Notes: generated from the sequence alone by a model not told the origin. A stretch of 64,000 nucleotides of DNA from Epiperipatus broadwayi (GCA_028023455.1 JAQFVV010006255.1:4572501-4636500); one strand, 5' to 3'. Counted from the stretch's first letter, positions 10,201 through 23,712 are shown. Translations and numbers: made by a program.

Positions 10201-13200
10201 CAAAAGTGAAAGCTCCAAACAAAAATTATCATAAATAGTTATCACCAATTACTCACATAATCTAAACATGATATATAATGGGTATGTTTGCATATAGTAT
10301 GTGTTTAATTGACATCAAGCATGATACAACACTTAAAGATACATTTGTTGATGTTTTTTTTAAATTTGCTATCTAAATGTCTCATTATATATTTGTATTT
10401 TTACACAATTTATACACTGAGTTCTCTGTTTATATCTTTGTCAGTCATCTTAGGATAAGAGTTCATGATTACACAAGATTCGTAAAATGTATGCTTTAAT
10501 TTAACATTCCATTAGTAAAGCTCTGAAAAATATATGAAAATGACTGAGCTTTTGAAATAGTCATGTGACTTTGGTATCAATATTTTGTATTGGGTTTGAT
10601 CAAGAAGCCATTTTGAGATCTACTGTTTTTGGTATCAGCAAATGCAAATCAATTCAATTACTAATAAAAGGTATCCTAAATAAAATTATGAATATTTATA
10701 AAGAAACATTGAATGTTGTTTCATGGATTTAGAATATTTATTTGATACAAAAGCTAATCCATTGTATTAATGTTTAAAATGTTAAACTGAAGCTGTAAAT
10801 GATGAATAATACACATGTTCAATACAATTAAAATATCTGAAGTTGTATATGCTGCATAATCTACTTTAGAAAATTATTTTCTGATTGAATGCTAATGGAA
10901 GAATAAAATCATCAGATCTACATACCACTGAAATTTATTATTTATACTGTCTCATGGTTCAAACAGATAAGATATTCTACATTTTAAAAATATTGTCAGA
11001 TTAAAACAATTTATTTACAAATAGATATTTATGATTTCCAATTTCTTTTGTAAATTTCTTTTCAATGCTATAATTTCTATAATATAACAAAACAATTACC
11101 AGAAAGGTATTAAGCAATCAGTCATATAAATTCACATCTTACAACTAATGTCTTTTTTAGTAATAGTATGAGATTTCTTGCTCAATTTGTCATTGACCTG
11201 TTTCTCATTCAAATTCTTTCAGTATATTAAGATTGTGTTAAAATCTTATATGTAAATATGTGTTTGCATGATTTTAGCTCATACTAAATTATTTAGATTG
11301 TTTTTACATTAAGTGTTAGAAAGAAACTATTTACATAGGATTTTGAAAAATTTAATAAGAAGTAAAAAGCATGCACAATGCATTTAAATAATCTATGATA
11401 CTTTATTTTTATATGTAGTAAATTGCCGACACATATGCATACACTTGATGAATTAAAATTAAATACTGGTATTATTTAACCAAATGCATTTTCAGTGTAT
11501 GTACTATAAACATGTATCTTTCTGAAATAAAAATTGATCACTAAATGTAATATATCATTTAATCAAATGTAATTTCAGTCCCTAGTACACTCTACTAAAA
11601 ATGCACTTAGGTAAAATAATAATTGCATTTTCAAATGAATTTTTGCTTCATCAACATATATGCATTTTTGTACATTATTTATTACATTTCTACAATGCAT
11701 TACATAAAAAAAGAATTATATATATATCTTTTTACACTATGTATTTAATGTTGTAAACTTGCTTTGGATATAATATTTAATTATAATTGTTTCTATAAAA
11801 TAATTGACTTATTTATATAATTGTTTTTATAAAAGTCATACCATAAAATTAAAAAAATCAATGCAATATCCTATAAGAAGCTATATTGCAATTCTAGAAC
11901 AGTATCAATACACTTGATGATCATATACATAATATGAAAAATAATTGCCACTTATAAGATTTACCAATTCAAAATCATGCCTAGAAGAGAGTACACAAAG
12001 AATGTATTATATAATTCAAGAAAACTTTTGGTAATTGTATATTTAAAAATTATTTATGATTGTCCCTAAAAGTTTCCATATATATAATAGTTATTTTTAT
12101 TGTTATTATAATCTCATTCTTCATCTCACACTAAATCTTGTTATTATTGGAGACTTAATGATTTTTCTTTAGAAACTTAACAGTTGACAATGGTGGATGC
12201 TATTTTGTCAAAACATTGGGAAGTAATAAAAAATAATATACAGTTTAATCCAAAAACTAATTTATTTATATCATATAACTGTGAAAACATTAAATATAAT
12301 ATATATATATAGGTTAATTGAAGTTTGCTCTCTGGCTGTCATTATTCTATATAATTCTAAATAAAAAGATCTAAAATATGTTAAGAACTGGTTCGTTTTC
12401 TTACTGTAAATTGTTATTGAACATGGCAGTTAGAGAACAATTCAGTTATTATTTAAAATAGACTTGGTAAATTTCACATGATATTATATTTATTCAATAA
12501 TAATATTAGAATACGAGAAACACAGAATAAGACTGGTCTATATGTTTATCAAAAAACAAAATATTGAGTGAATTATCACTATGGAAATATTATATTTAGA
12601 CATCAGAATCTGGAGTTCTTTAACTTTTAAGTCCATTATTCTATCAATCCATTTTTACTGTGCAAGACATTTTTATTTATCAATTTCATTATAACTTACA
12701 TATGCCTGTGGCTAAGACTTGATTAATTACAAGTTAATATTATACAAGATTCCAACATGGTTTATGTTTCTCAATTTATTAAATGCTTTTAGCAAAAGAT
12801 ATAATCCCAAATTCATATGTTATTCTTAATCAATGAATTCTCATAATTATAAAACTATCCTAACAATAATAAGATTTGCCAATCAAATAGCATTATCATC
12901 AAATATTGGATGATTATTCAAGCATACCATTAATAAATCTGGAAAGTAATAAAAAGGATGAATTACTGCTCCTAATAGCAATGATTAAGATTTTTTGAGG
13001 ATAGCAGTAAGAAAAAAGATAAACAATTGAATTCTTGATCAAATAAAAAATTTAGCTTTCACTTAAAATTAAAATTATTTTGAACATGCCCTGAGTTTAC
13101 TAGTGAACAAAACATTCTTATATCAATTCGCAAATGAGAAGAATAAGTATATATATAAAGTTCTGCTTAGAAAACAAGTGAAATTAAACCAATAAAATAC

Positions 13201-14349
13201 TAAAATCATAAAACAATATTATATCATTATTAATAAATAGTAGTTATTATAGTATTTCTATAATAAAAAGATTTCTGAGATTTAATTATTAAAAAATATT
13301 AAAATGAACATGAAGAAATGAATATATAATAATAATTGATCTATTTGAAAGGAATTTGAAGTTTATTACAATATGTTCAGATATCACATTATTTTACAAA
13401 AAATTAATCATTGAAATAAATAAATTCAGATATATATATAAAAATTAAGGATTCAAAAGATATATTTTGTAACTGGTATGAATTCATGTAAAATTTAAAT
13501 TGTTTAAATTTCAACAAATTTAAGATAGTCAACTATAGCGAATTCATGGGTAAAAAATAAGTATCCATTAATTATTAGCAGAATTTTAATTTGAGTTGAT
13601 CAAGTAAATATTTAATACCTTCGTAAAGATGAGGTCATGTTTTATATTTATATTATAAGAAAATTCAATTCATCTGAAGAGACCATCAAACTATAAAAAG
13701 TTTAAAGGAAAAAAAACGAATAAAAGTATATAATTTTATTTATTCAAACTGTGTAAGTAAGCTCTAAATATTTGGCAAAACTAATAATAATAATAATAAT
13801 TAATTAATGGTTTTATTATTCATTTAAATGTTTGTAAATAATATCTTTTAATAATTAATAAGCATTGTTAAATTTATTTTTATTACTACTAGATACTAAA
13901 TTTTATTATAATTGTTGTTTCAATCAATAAAATTGTTAATCATGATTAATTAATGTCGGTCATTACTATTATTATTATATAATGACTTCTTGAACTTTAT
14001 AATATTGGAAGGGGGGTGATAATCTAAATACTTAATTACACTTCATTTAAAAAATTAATTCCATTTTCTGAAAGTCATCTTTCTTTCATTCTCTCTCTTT
14101 TTTTTTCATCTTAAAAATACCAAATTTAAAATAAACCTAATCTTCCCATACATCAATTCTAATTAGTAATATAGATATTTTTTACTTTCTGAAACTCATT
14201 TTTCAAATACGAAATCTTTTATCTTAGGGGAAAAAAAATCGAAAGTTACATTCGACGGATGCAGAATAATAATTAATGATAAATTTCTTCTTAATGACAG
14301 CAAGTAACTCTTCAGTGTCTACAACATTTCTAAATTATGCTCATATGAC
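10201..14349. other. Long AT-rich stretch, nothing recognised
   Basis: About 4 kb of A/T-rich sequence with an AAT microsatellite near 13785-13801 and several ATTAATTA strings. I found no coding block, transposon end or match to other repeats of the window. Confidence 0.5.
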
Positions 14350-14844
14350 AGTTTTATAAGCACAATTCAAGTTTATTGGATCGCTTATTTTTACAGCTCA
14401 AAATCCAATTATGAAAGCAACACAGTATTGATCTGTCATTTAGACCTAAACGAAACTTCAATTTGGCATCGATTGCAATTCTGTCATTATTGGACACATC
14501 CATCAATTTGTGCAGATGACATTCACTCTAGGAGTTCATTATGACACTAGGTTTCATGCCAAGGTTTCTCTGATCAACAGATACATAAATCAATGGTCTA
14601 AATTGAACTTTAACCTCTGACTTGGTCTCTCCATTTCATATGCATTGGAATGGTAGAGAAAAATCTGTTTTGTGGGCTTGGCGCCAGCAACATCAATAAT
14701 GTTTCCCATTACGCAAATCCTAGTAGGAAAAATGCAGATAAAAGAACCTAATTATGGGTAAATCACTGACGAGAGGGTGCTGCTATCTAAAGTACTCCAG
14801 AACTTATTAATACCACTGTTAGATGATGTGCCACCGTCAACAAT
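14350..14844 (-). pseudogene. Decayed coding block, unidentified protein
   Basis: This block is clearly richer in G+C than its flanks. On the minus strand one frame runs from 14844 to about 14630 with a single stop. It gives fragments such as GTSSNSGINKFWSTL, MGNIIDVAGAKPTKQIFLYH and NAYEMERPSQ. After a frameshift near 14625 the neighbouring frame continues with one stop as PLIYVSVDQRNLGMKPSVI and NNDRIAIDAKLKFRLGL. The composition is protein-like and not low-complexity. I do not recognise the family; it could be a host pseudogene, an old exon, or part of a transposon. It has no visible start or splice sites that I would defend. Confidence 0.45.
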
Positions 14845-15385
14845 CTACAAAGCAAAACTCTAGAGTTTGCTCAAGCCGAGAGTTCAAAGGTCAAATCCAC
14901 AAAGTTGTATTGCTTTCCTGGCTAATCCTTCAATATGGCGAATCACTCAAATAGAAAAAGATAACTAAATCTGTTTAATCTTTTCCACGGCAGCAATTGA
15001 AATGTTGTTTAATATCCCGGTTAGTATCAACAAAAACATACAAAATAAAAATCAAAATGTACAAAAAAAAATATAAAAACGAGGGGGAAATAATTGAATT
15101 GAATATTGTTTGTTAGAATAAATTAATACTTTAAATTGTTATTATATGCTTTTATATTACGATTAGAATTTCATTAATTAATGATTACCACAATTCTTTT
15201 ATTTATTTATATATTGTAACAAAATATCACAATGAATAAATTAGAACATATATCGGTAAATTATATAAAATTTCAATTATGATTTACATAACGTGCGTTT
15301 TATTTTCGGTACCTTATTTTCTCTCTTTCACACATATCTATTATATATATTAAAATTAATTAGGGGTATGAAAAACGTTTATATT
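14845..15385. other. Spacer, weakly GC-richer at its left edge
   Basis: The first 180 bp continue the base composition of the decayed coding block on the left but give no clear frame. The rest is AT-rich. Confidence 0.45.
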
Positions 15386-16090
15386 TCCATCATCTAATAT
15401 TAATTGTTAAATGTTTTTGGAAAAATTAAGCTTTATTTAAACTTTTCAAATAAATTCAACTGTTAATAATAGCACATAAGTTAGTACATAACACAACATT
15501 CCAAGTGATATTATTCTCTTCCCTTTTTCATAGATGTTGCTCGCCTGACCTGTGACAGTACTAGCATGGGAATGAAATCTGTATCTTTAGATTTCTGAAT
15601 ATTGTATTTAAGGTGATGCCCTAACCAACTAAGGCAACAATCAACAGAAATTTCATATACTTATTTATGAGAATTCTCCTGAATTCTCTGCATTCTAACC
15701 AATTAGGCAATTCTAACAAAAACAACAGACAATAGACATTTCATATATTTGTCAATGAGAGTCCTCATAATTTCTTCACCTTTTTTGGTGTAGAAAATCA
15801 GGTGGACCCTCATAGATAAGTATATAAAATTTCTAATGACTGTTGCAGATGACAAAGTAGCCTAATTAGTTAGCACATCACCTTAAAGTCAATATTCACA
15901 AATCTAAAAATCTAGGTTCATATTCCCATGCTAGTACAGTTACAGATCACATCAGCAACACCTGAAGAAGAGAAGAGAATAAAACCATTCTAAACATTTT
16001 ATTATACATGTTAATGTGTGTAGTATTTTAAAAGTTTAAACAAAGATTGATTTTTTTCTAGACATTTAACAATTAATATTAGATAATGGA
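15386..16090. mobile_element. Inverted dimer of a tRNA-related SINE
   Basis: The outer ends (TAATATTAATTGTTAAATGT at the left, its complement at the right) and the inner blocks are mirrored over the full 705 bp. Read outward, each half carries a tRNA-like promoter. The right half (plus strand) has an A-box-like GTAGCCTAATTAGTTAGCAC and a B-box-like GGTTCATATTCCC. The left half (minus strand) has GTTGGTTAGGGCATCACC and GATTTCATTCCC. Both are followed by ATGCTAGTAC, then an AGAGAATAA block and the same outer tail. Known SINEs are built as tRNA head plus tail; two head-to-head copies explain this structure. Indels and an internal duplication near 15650-15770 shift the centre. Confidence 0.75.
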
Positions 16091-16329
16091 AATAGTCCAG
16101 CATATAATTACTACTAAAATATCACCATCATAATCTTTCAGTCATGTTTCTATTACGATTATTTTTTAATTAATCATTGCTGGACACCTCAATTATTCTT
16201 ATACTAATCAAATACTAATTAATTCTCTTTTATGCTAATTTTTATTGACTAAGATAACATAAACTTAACTAATAGCTAAGTCATGATAATACTAAAAGAT
16301 CAAACTCATTTACAAACTAGATAAGATTC

Positions 16330-17060
16330 TCCAAACTTTCTATCTTTAGTTATACGTTTTAGCAACCCATAGCTAGTTTCCTCTTTAATGTCAACAGTTG
16401 ATTTATTTGTTCTCTCATCTCTTTCCTTTATATTTTCTACAGACATTTTCAACAACCTTTGCTCAATCTATTTTCTTTTAATAATTTTCCAAAAAATTAA
16501 TTACTTTTTTGAGCTTATCTTTTCAACTTATCTTTTCCATTATCCCTCAGATCCACATCTCTAAAACCTTTACTTTTTTCCTTCACCTCACTCATTTCTC
16601 TATTTCTTCTACATATAAAACTATTTTCCAAACAAAATTTTTAACAAGTCTCTCAGATCTAACTTAAATGAACCACATAATAATCTTCTATCATCATCAA
16701 TTATCTATCACCCCAAATATTTTAAAATATCACTTTGTAATTTTCTATCAAAGCTTTCTCTTAATCTTCTCTTTAAGCCTATTTTCATTTGTTTAGTTTA
16801 TTAACAATTATTTTCACCCCCATTTTTTACAAACTCTTTCAATTCTGTTAATATTTTACTTATTCTCACTAAAGACATTACTAAATTACTAATAAATCTG
16901 ATATAATCAACTATTCTATTATAATACTAATTGCATCCTTATCAAGGCAGCATTCATTGAACAAGTCTAAATATAGATTATGTAAAACACCTTATATCTC
17001 TTACATTTACCCCCCCCCATATGCATTATCTGATCAAAATAAAGATTTCTCAATAAACAT
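16330..17060 (-). pseudogene. L1/Tx1-like LINE relic (reverse transcriptase to thumb)
   Basis: The plus strand is pyrimidine-rich, as expected for an antisense LINE. On the minus strand a broken frame reads VDYIRFISNLVMSLVRISK then ILTELKEFVKNGG, the pattern after the catalytic box in L1-type reverse transcriptases, where the ADD box itself has decayed to VDY. Further on comes ILKYLG, matching the KYLG motif, then a degraded RLLCGSFKLDLRDLL-like stretch. There are many stops. Clade assignment rests on motif order only. Confidence 0.5.
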
Positions 17061-17824
17061 TTTTCTTCTAATTTACACATTTTCTTTTTTAATATTCAGA
17101 ACAAAATTATCATATTCTCTGCATCAAATAATTTTTCAAGATCACTGAAAGAAATATTAATCTTTTTTTCTTTCTTTCTATTGTTATTTTTTAATATAAT
17201 CTTGATTGACTTAAAAGTACTTTAGATTATTAGAAAGTTAAATATTAAATGTAATAATTAAATAATAATAAATTTTAATATTTATCACATATAAATATAT
17301 TATAACAGTACCAACTCAGGGTAAGAACTTGGAGTGATCTAACTCATCATCATCAATCCCAAGTCAACAAAATATAAAATTTAAATTTACAAATAATATA
17401 ATGAACATGATGATTATATGAGAGATCAGCAAAATTAACAATAAGTAATTATAAATTCACTAGCATTACACAAAAGTAATAATCATTCATCATCATGAAT
17501 AATCATCAATAAAAAATAAATCAACAGTCAATCTTATGACTGGATTTATAATTGGTCTATTATAGAACAGACTAATTATTCAGCGCTTGCTAGCTTGCAG
17601 CAGATTATTTACACAATAATGTGAATGCATGTGCTAATCCATAAGAATACAATAGTAAAAACATAATGTTAGAAGACTAAAACATGCTGATCATCATCAA
17701 TGTTCTCACTGCTTAGTACCATTAATATACTGGCCAACTATAACCTTAATTTCTAATAAATACTAAACTACTAGACATCACATGATCACCATCTCTTATG
17801 CTAGCACATAACTGTTATTAAATA
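17061..17824. other. AT-rich DNA flanking the palindrome
   Basis: No gene. Several ATCATCATCAAT strings occur (17345, 17690) and CATCACATGATCACC near 17777 resembles a block at 26860, so the right part may belong to the same mosaic repeat family as the palindrome. Confidence 0.45.
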
Positions 17825-18120
17825 GGCAAAACTCTCCATACAGTAGTGCCACCCTGTGCCAACCAGAGTAATCAATGGATGCCAGAAGGCTTGTGCATAA
17901 AATTCCCATCTAGTGCCTACTCATCCAATATCCCCAGACTAGTTTCTGGCTTGTTGCCTTCAGATCCAAGGCTCCTCACTGACGAAGACCACAAGCCAGA
18001 AACTAGTCTGGGGATATTGGATGAGCAGCCACTAGATGGAGATTTTATGCACAAGCCTTCTGGCATCCATTGATTACTCTGGTTGGCACAGGGTGGCACT
18101 ACTGTATGGAGAGTTTTGCC
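17825..18120. repeat. Family C palindrome, 296 bp
   Basis: GGCAAAACTCTCCATACAGT at the left is mirrored by its complement at the right end. The symmetry holds with few mismatches through CAATGGATGCCAGAAGGC, AGACTAGTTTCTGGCTTG and down to a spacer of about 35 bp. TTAAATA flanks both sides (17818-17824 and 18124-18130) and may be a target duplication. Because of the symmetry both strands contain almost the same short open frame beginning MPPCANQSNQWMPEG; this is a by-product of symmetry, not a gene. A single-arm relative lies at 26452. Confidence 0.9.
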
Positions 18121-21100
18121 TGTTTAAATACTAAACTAAATAAAATGTAATGCGTGGACTTTAAAGGATATTCCCTTTGCATCAATCCAGAATCATCATC
18201 AACTGGATGTCCATAAACAGTGAATATAAACCCATTTTTATATAATAGATCATTATGTATTAATCTAGCTCAGGAATAAAAGCTCTGTAACTGTTACTGT
18301 GAGCAAGAGATAATCCTAATCATATATTATTTTAATACTATTCTATGATTGAGTAAATTCATTGGAATAACTTTAACAATGAAATATCAATTTATTAATA
18401 ACAATAAAAATAAAATTAAAGTCTGCAGAATATGGATATACATATAAATAAAGCCTTCTGATTTTGATTAATACCAAAAGAAATACACTATTACATTGTA
18501 ATTTACAAATATGTTTCAATAGGTTTACACAGAATACACATATAATCACATAGGCATTCAGTATAATAATTTATGAACATATTTGAATCATCATATAATA
18601 ATAAAAAATATGATTAATTTTAACACATATGTGTCTACCTGACATGTATATATATATATATACGCACACAGATTATACAATAACATATAGGAATTGTCAT
18701 ATAAAAATAATTAAAAAAATAAGTTGGCACATTTTAATGATACATAAATAATGACTGTTTTCATATAAATATATGGGTAGCCATGGAAATGTGTGTGCAC
18801 ACTGACATTTATATCATATGATATTTCAATTTTCAAAAATAATAAAATTATTAAAAATATTATATTTTTCACAATTAATTCTATGTTGAAAGTATACATA
18901 AAATTCATTCATATGTGTGTATATATAAAAAAATAATATGAATCTGTTATTAATTCATTAATTATCTAATGATAAAAAGAATTTTTTTTTTTTAAAGTAA
19001 TATTAATTCTTTGATAGTAAGTTCTTTTATTCCCTAATCTAGAAAAACTTTTGGAGTTTTCTTTTTTTAATAAAATATACTGGAAATGCATCTTACTTTT
19101 TTTGTTAAATAAAGCTATTTACTTTAAAAAAAAAAAATGTAATTTTAAAAATTACAAGGTCATTTTCACTAAAGAAGTTATTTAAAATAATTCACAGATA
19201 TAGTTTATATATACATGATATAGTACCTTTATCTGTACCTTTCTGCATATTGTAATGGTCCAGATCCACTAAAGGAATCAAAGTGATTGCATCTAACTAT
19301 AATTGGATTTAAGGTCTCCATATAGGATGCTATGAACGATATGACTTAACTTTAATCCAATATTAAATCCATTTCAAACAAGATAATTTAAAATTAAATA
19401 TTTAATACAGATGCAATTTAGATTAATTCATTCAATCTTCACCTTTGTAGATGGTTCTGTTATGCTCAGTATTCAAACTCAGGGTAGTTTTTACATTTAA
19501 CTCTCTTCACATGTTTCTATCAATATCCTACATTAGGAATAGTACTTAACATAATTTAATTGATTTTAAAATTAATTTCAACCAAATTATCAAGATATTA
19601 AATTAGTATGATATGTGTATACAGGTATGTGTATTCATATCTTATTTATTTCAGAAAATAAATAAATAACTAAAATAAATCAGAGAATCCTTAAATTTGA
19701 AACAAACTTTAACTTATTTATTAATAGATAACAATTTAAATCGATTTCAAATAATAAATAAAAAAATAGTGTAAGTGCTTTACATACATTTTTATTATTT
19801 TATAATATCAAATTAAAATAATACCTTCCCATATCCTCATAATAGATATGTTCATAACACGACCAAGGTTTAATAAATTGTTAAACAAAAAATAAAATTT
19901 TACAAATTCAACAAAAAAAAATTATAATAATGCTAACTAGCTAAATTTAATATGAATATTGTATGTAGAAATGAAGATTTTATATTATCCAATCCTTATA
20001 TAAGAATTCCAATTTTATAAGATCCCCCTTCTATGTGCAATCATTATTATGAAATAAAAGATATTTTACCCAAGGATGTTAATCATTTACACACAGAATA
20101 ATAAAAAAATATTACTAAGTTAAATATGTTAGTAATAAACAAAAATTTCTATTCTGTCAAGTATGAAATCAATATGAAGAATAATAAAATCTTACCTCCA
20201 TATTAAGTTATTTTTATCTTGGTAAAGTCACTTTATAAGGATGACCTAAATTTTATTTAAAAAAAAAAATTAAAACAATGATCTTTCCATTTCTTTTCAT
20301 CTGATAACTTCCTTAAAAAGACTATTTCAGTGTAAATGGATTTTGGAAGCAAAAGAAATAAAATTAGATGTCCGAAGCTGATGACACACATAACGATAAG
20401 ATATATTAAAGGTTTATGGTATTGTCATATTCATTTCCATAATTTATGAAGTAATGTCCATTAAGGATATAGTTCTTAATGTTCATTAAGAATAAAGTTC
20501 TTTATTTCCTGCCTATCAATCTTTGGTGAATCAATTAATATACTCTGTTGTTCAGAATTCTTCCTCTTATATGATGTTGATATCTTCTTTCATAAATTTA
20601 TCTTGATATGAAATGAAATTGTATTTTTAATTATATAGATGAAGTACACATCTAGTTTAGGCATTTCGATAGGAATAAACGATTACATTATTTTCAGATC
20701 AAACAATAGCATTCGATCCTATGGCAAAATGGTCTTTACTTACAATGCATTTTATATACTTATTATCTTCTTAATATAATTTAATTTACATATATGTTTT
20801 TTTTACAAAATTTATCTTCTTTATGATTCCAATTTAGAACAATCTTATTATGAGTTCCTCTAATTAATAAATAAAAATGTATATAATTTCATTTTGAAAT
20901 TATAAATGATAATACTAAAGAGTAATTTATTTACTCTTTTTATTGAGTGAAATTAAATTTCCCTTCTAATAAAAATTTTATCAACAAGAAGATTCATTCA
21001 AATTATTGATTCATCTTTAAATACATTTGGAATTCGAACACAGCAAAATGACTATGCATAGTAGCTAGTTCATTGGCAAAAAATAGGATTAATTTTTAAA

Positions 21101-21646
21101 TTATTTGATCCAGCTTTTATAGCAGAATCAACTTCCAATAGCATGTTTTAAATATACTATTTGATTTCACGATTTCATATTTGACTATTGTTGAAAATAC
21201 TATAATTAATAATTGTATAATTGAATTCTAAATTTTATTTCCTTTGTGTTTAGTTGTTAAGATGCAATTTGACCTAAGGTTATCTCCAAGTTTATGTCAT
21301 GATTATTTAGGTTAGTCAACTTAAATAATTATTATTATATATACATAAATGATTTTAAAATAATCATTTTGTAGATATATATAAATTATCTAAAATAATC
21401 ATTTTAATATTTTAATTTTATTAAAACAACTATTTATTTGAATTAACTTTCATTACTAAGGTTTTATAGTTTAACCTTTGAATTATATATATGTGTGTGT
21501 ATGTATTTTAAGAAAAAAACGTATTTATTATTCATAAACTTACACTTATATTTTTCAGTTTACATTTTGATCTTTTACTTAAATAAGTGAGGTTAACAAG
21601 ATTGCAAGTAATCCTTACAATTTAGATAAAACAGTATACATATAAA
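18121..21646. other. AT-rich DNA, nothing recognised
   Basis: A TA microsatellite lies near 18645-18662. Slightly GC-richer patches at 18130-18260 and 19240-19350 show no frame. Short open frames are Ile/Phe-rich and look accidental. Confidence 0.5.
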
Positions 21647-21840
21647 CTAATTCTTCAGCAAGCTGTTGGACTCTCTGGGTAAGCTGGTCCTTTCTAAACA
21701 ATAGATTGGCTTATTGTCATCATCAGGAAAGATATAATCTTCAATCAGTTCCATTTAGTTTAGAATCTGATAGACTTCAGGCAAATCACTCTTGCCTTCA
21801 GTTATAACTTCATGGTAACTCTGCCACAATCTGTATAAAA
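21647..21840 (-). pseudogene. Short decayed coding block, unidentified
   Basis: On the minus strand one frame of about 60 codons reads LWQSYHEVITEGKSDLPEVY, then QILN, a stop (TAA), MELIEDYIFPDDDNKP, IYCLERTSLPRESNSLLKN and a terminal TAG. The mix of acidic, aromatic and Pro residues is unlike the Lys/Asn/Ile-rich noise of the surroundings. It could be the C-terminal end of a processed pseudogene or a dead exon. Family not recognised. Upstream the frame is lost near 21845. Confidence 0.35.
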
Positions 21841-22907
21841 ACTACCCTCTAATCTTTTTTCCAAGTGGGTAAAAAAATACAGTAATTAAAAATAAATGAC
21901 TCTTTCTCAATTCACTTATTTGAAAAACAAGTTTGGAATTTTATCAAAATAAATTATACAAGCATTAATTACAAAAAAAAAATGCAAATCAAAACTGATA
22001 GTAAATTTTTATAATTACCAGCATATCTATTATAACATAAAACCATAACTTGTTTTAATTTCAAAATCAGAATTAATAAAATATTAATTAGATCCTGTTA
22101 AATGTTTAATATTTAATAAAACAAATTTAAATTCAAAATTATTTAATTCTTAACTGTTATTCCAGTGTAATATAGAAAATATCTACAAATATTTTTTGTG
22201 TTTAATTTCTACTTTTTCTTTCAATTTTATATATATATGCACACATTATTAGGTTGTTGTATGATCATGAGACATATAACCATCTCAGTATATTAACAAT
22301 ACTTTTTATTTATTATTAAATATTAATTTTTATGTGTACATTTAGAAAATTTCTTATTTAGCTTTTCTTTATAATAACATTTAGCAATTACAGTTTATAT
22401 TTTTCTGTATTTTTTTATAATAACTAAGTCTCTTAACTTTTTAATTAAATTTATATAAATAGTAAAAAGATAAAAAATAAGACTTTAAATAGTCTATATT
22501 TTAATTAATAAAGTCTTATCAAAAGTATCAATGAAATAGGTATTTCTTACAAAACTTATGTCTGATAATGGATTTATCCTTGTTATATTCTCTTGCTAAG
22601 AATCACTAAATGAGTAAACAATATAAAAACGTATTTTAAAAAAGTTATTGGTTGAAATTTATATTTATTTTTGTATTTTATCACTCAAAAGAGAAAATGA
22701 AAATTATGATAACTAAAACAGATAATTTTCTCTTATATTTCAAAGTTATAAATTAAGTAAGTCAAAAAGAAACATACTCCCATATATTAATATTTAAATA
22801 CACATTTTTTTATCTTTACTTTTAATGTGTGAGTATTAATTTATTAAAAATTAAATAAAAATATATATGACTAAATCCTAATTCATACAAAATAATAAAA
22901 TCTGGTA
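21841..22907. other. AT-rich DNA, nothing recognised
   Basis: No feature supported in this stretch. Confidence 0.55.
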
Positions 22908-22934
22908 TTTTGAAGTCCAATTATAACCAGATGC
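22908..22934. mobile_element. Solo mariner-like TIR
   Basis: TTTTGAAGTCCAATTATAACC followed by AGATGCC matches the right arm of the hairpin element at 4661-4724 apart from one inserted base. No partner end is visible nearby. Confidence 0.45.
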
Positions 22935-23023
22935 CATTTTAATGTTAAATTGCATCACAAGTGTTGATGTTTTTTTTATGTTGTTGTGATTACAAAATAT
23001 GGATAAAATGAATTTAGGAAAGT

Positions 23024-23712
23024 GGTATCTGTGAATTTTCCAGTAAACCAACATAGCAGCCCATATTTTTGATAAATATACAGTTTTGAGGGCCTACAAT
23101 CTACCAAAGATTATTAGTTGTTAAATTAAAACAAAATTAATAAATCAATTTTTAAATTTAAAAAAATAAACAAATTCTGAAAAATTTCATTCAGAGGTTT
23201 TATTTCATTTTTGTTTTTTACTTATAACACGGGAAGCAGTGAGACTCTCTTAACATTGTCATACTTTGGTTCAATTCAATTTGTTTCTTTTTGTCAGCAA
23301 TTTTTTTTCATAAATTGTTATAATAATAAAAATTTGGGACTTCATATCACAGAACATGATGCAGTGGATTATTTCCAAAGATACTTGCCCTGCCATCCTG
23401 AAAAGTGTACATTAATGGTCACTATATGATTGCACACCACCAACATAAAAAAAGTATAAATAGTGTTTAAATGAGTTTTTTTTTTCATATTTTTGTTAAT
23501 ACATTAAACAAAACAAAAAAAAAAGAAAAAATATATATAAATATTGTACTTAATTTTTCTACAATGATTTTTTTTTTTTTAAAGTAACAATGATAAAAAA
23601 TAAAGTGTAAATATTAAATAGGACATTTCCGAGCAGGCATTTTTTGTAAGCATTTTTTGGAGCCCTCAAAACTAGATTTATCAAAATATTTACAAGAAAA
23701 TTCACAAGTACC
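23024..23712. repeat. Inverted-repeat element, arms about 50-70 bp
   Basis: The left arm (23024-23094) contains CTGTGAATTTTCCAGTAAA and TTTTGATAAATATACAG plus TTTTGAGGGCC. The right arm (23661-23712) reads CTTGTGAATTTTCTTGTAAA and TTTTGATAAATCTAG plus TTTTGAGGGC on the minus strand, with about 18 bp missing. About 566 bp lie between the arms, including a 72-codon frame at 23211-23429 that I cannot assign. It could be a decayed non-autonomous DNA transposon. Confidence 0.55.

Noticed and set aside
17846-18099. Two overlapping open frames on opposite strands with the same start MPPCANQSNQWMPEG
   Set aside because: They are mirror images created by the palindrome, with no sign of coding selection.
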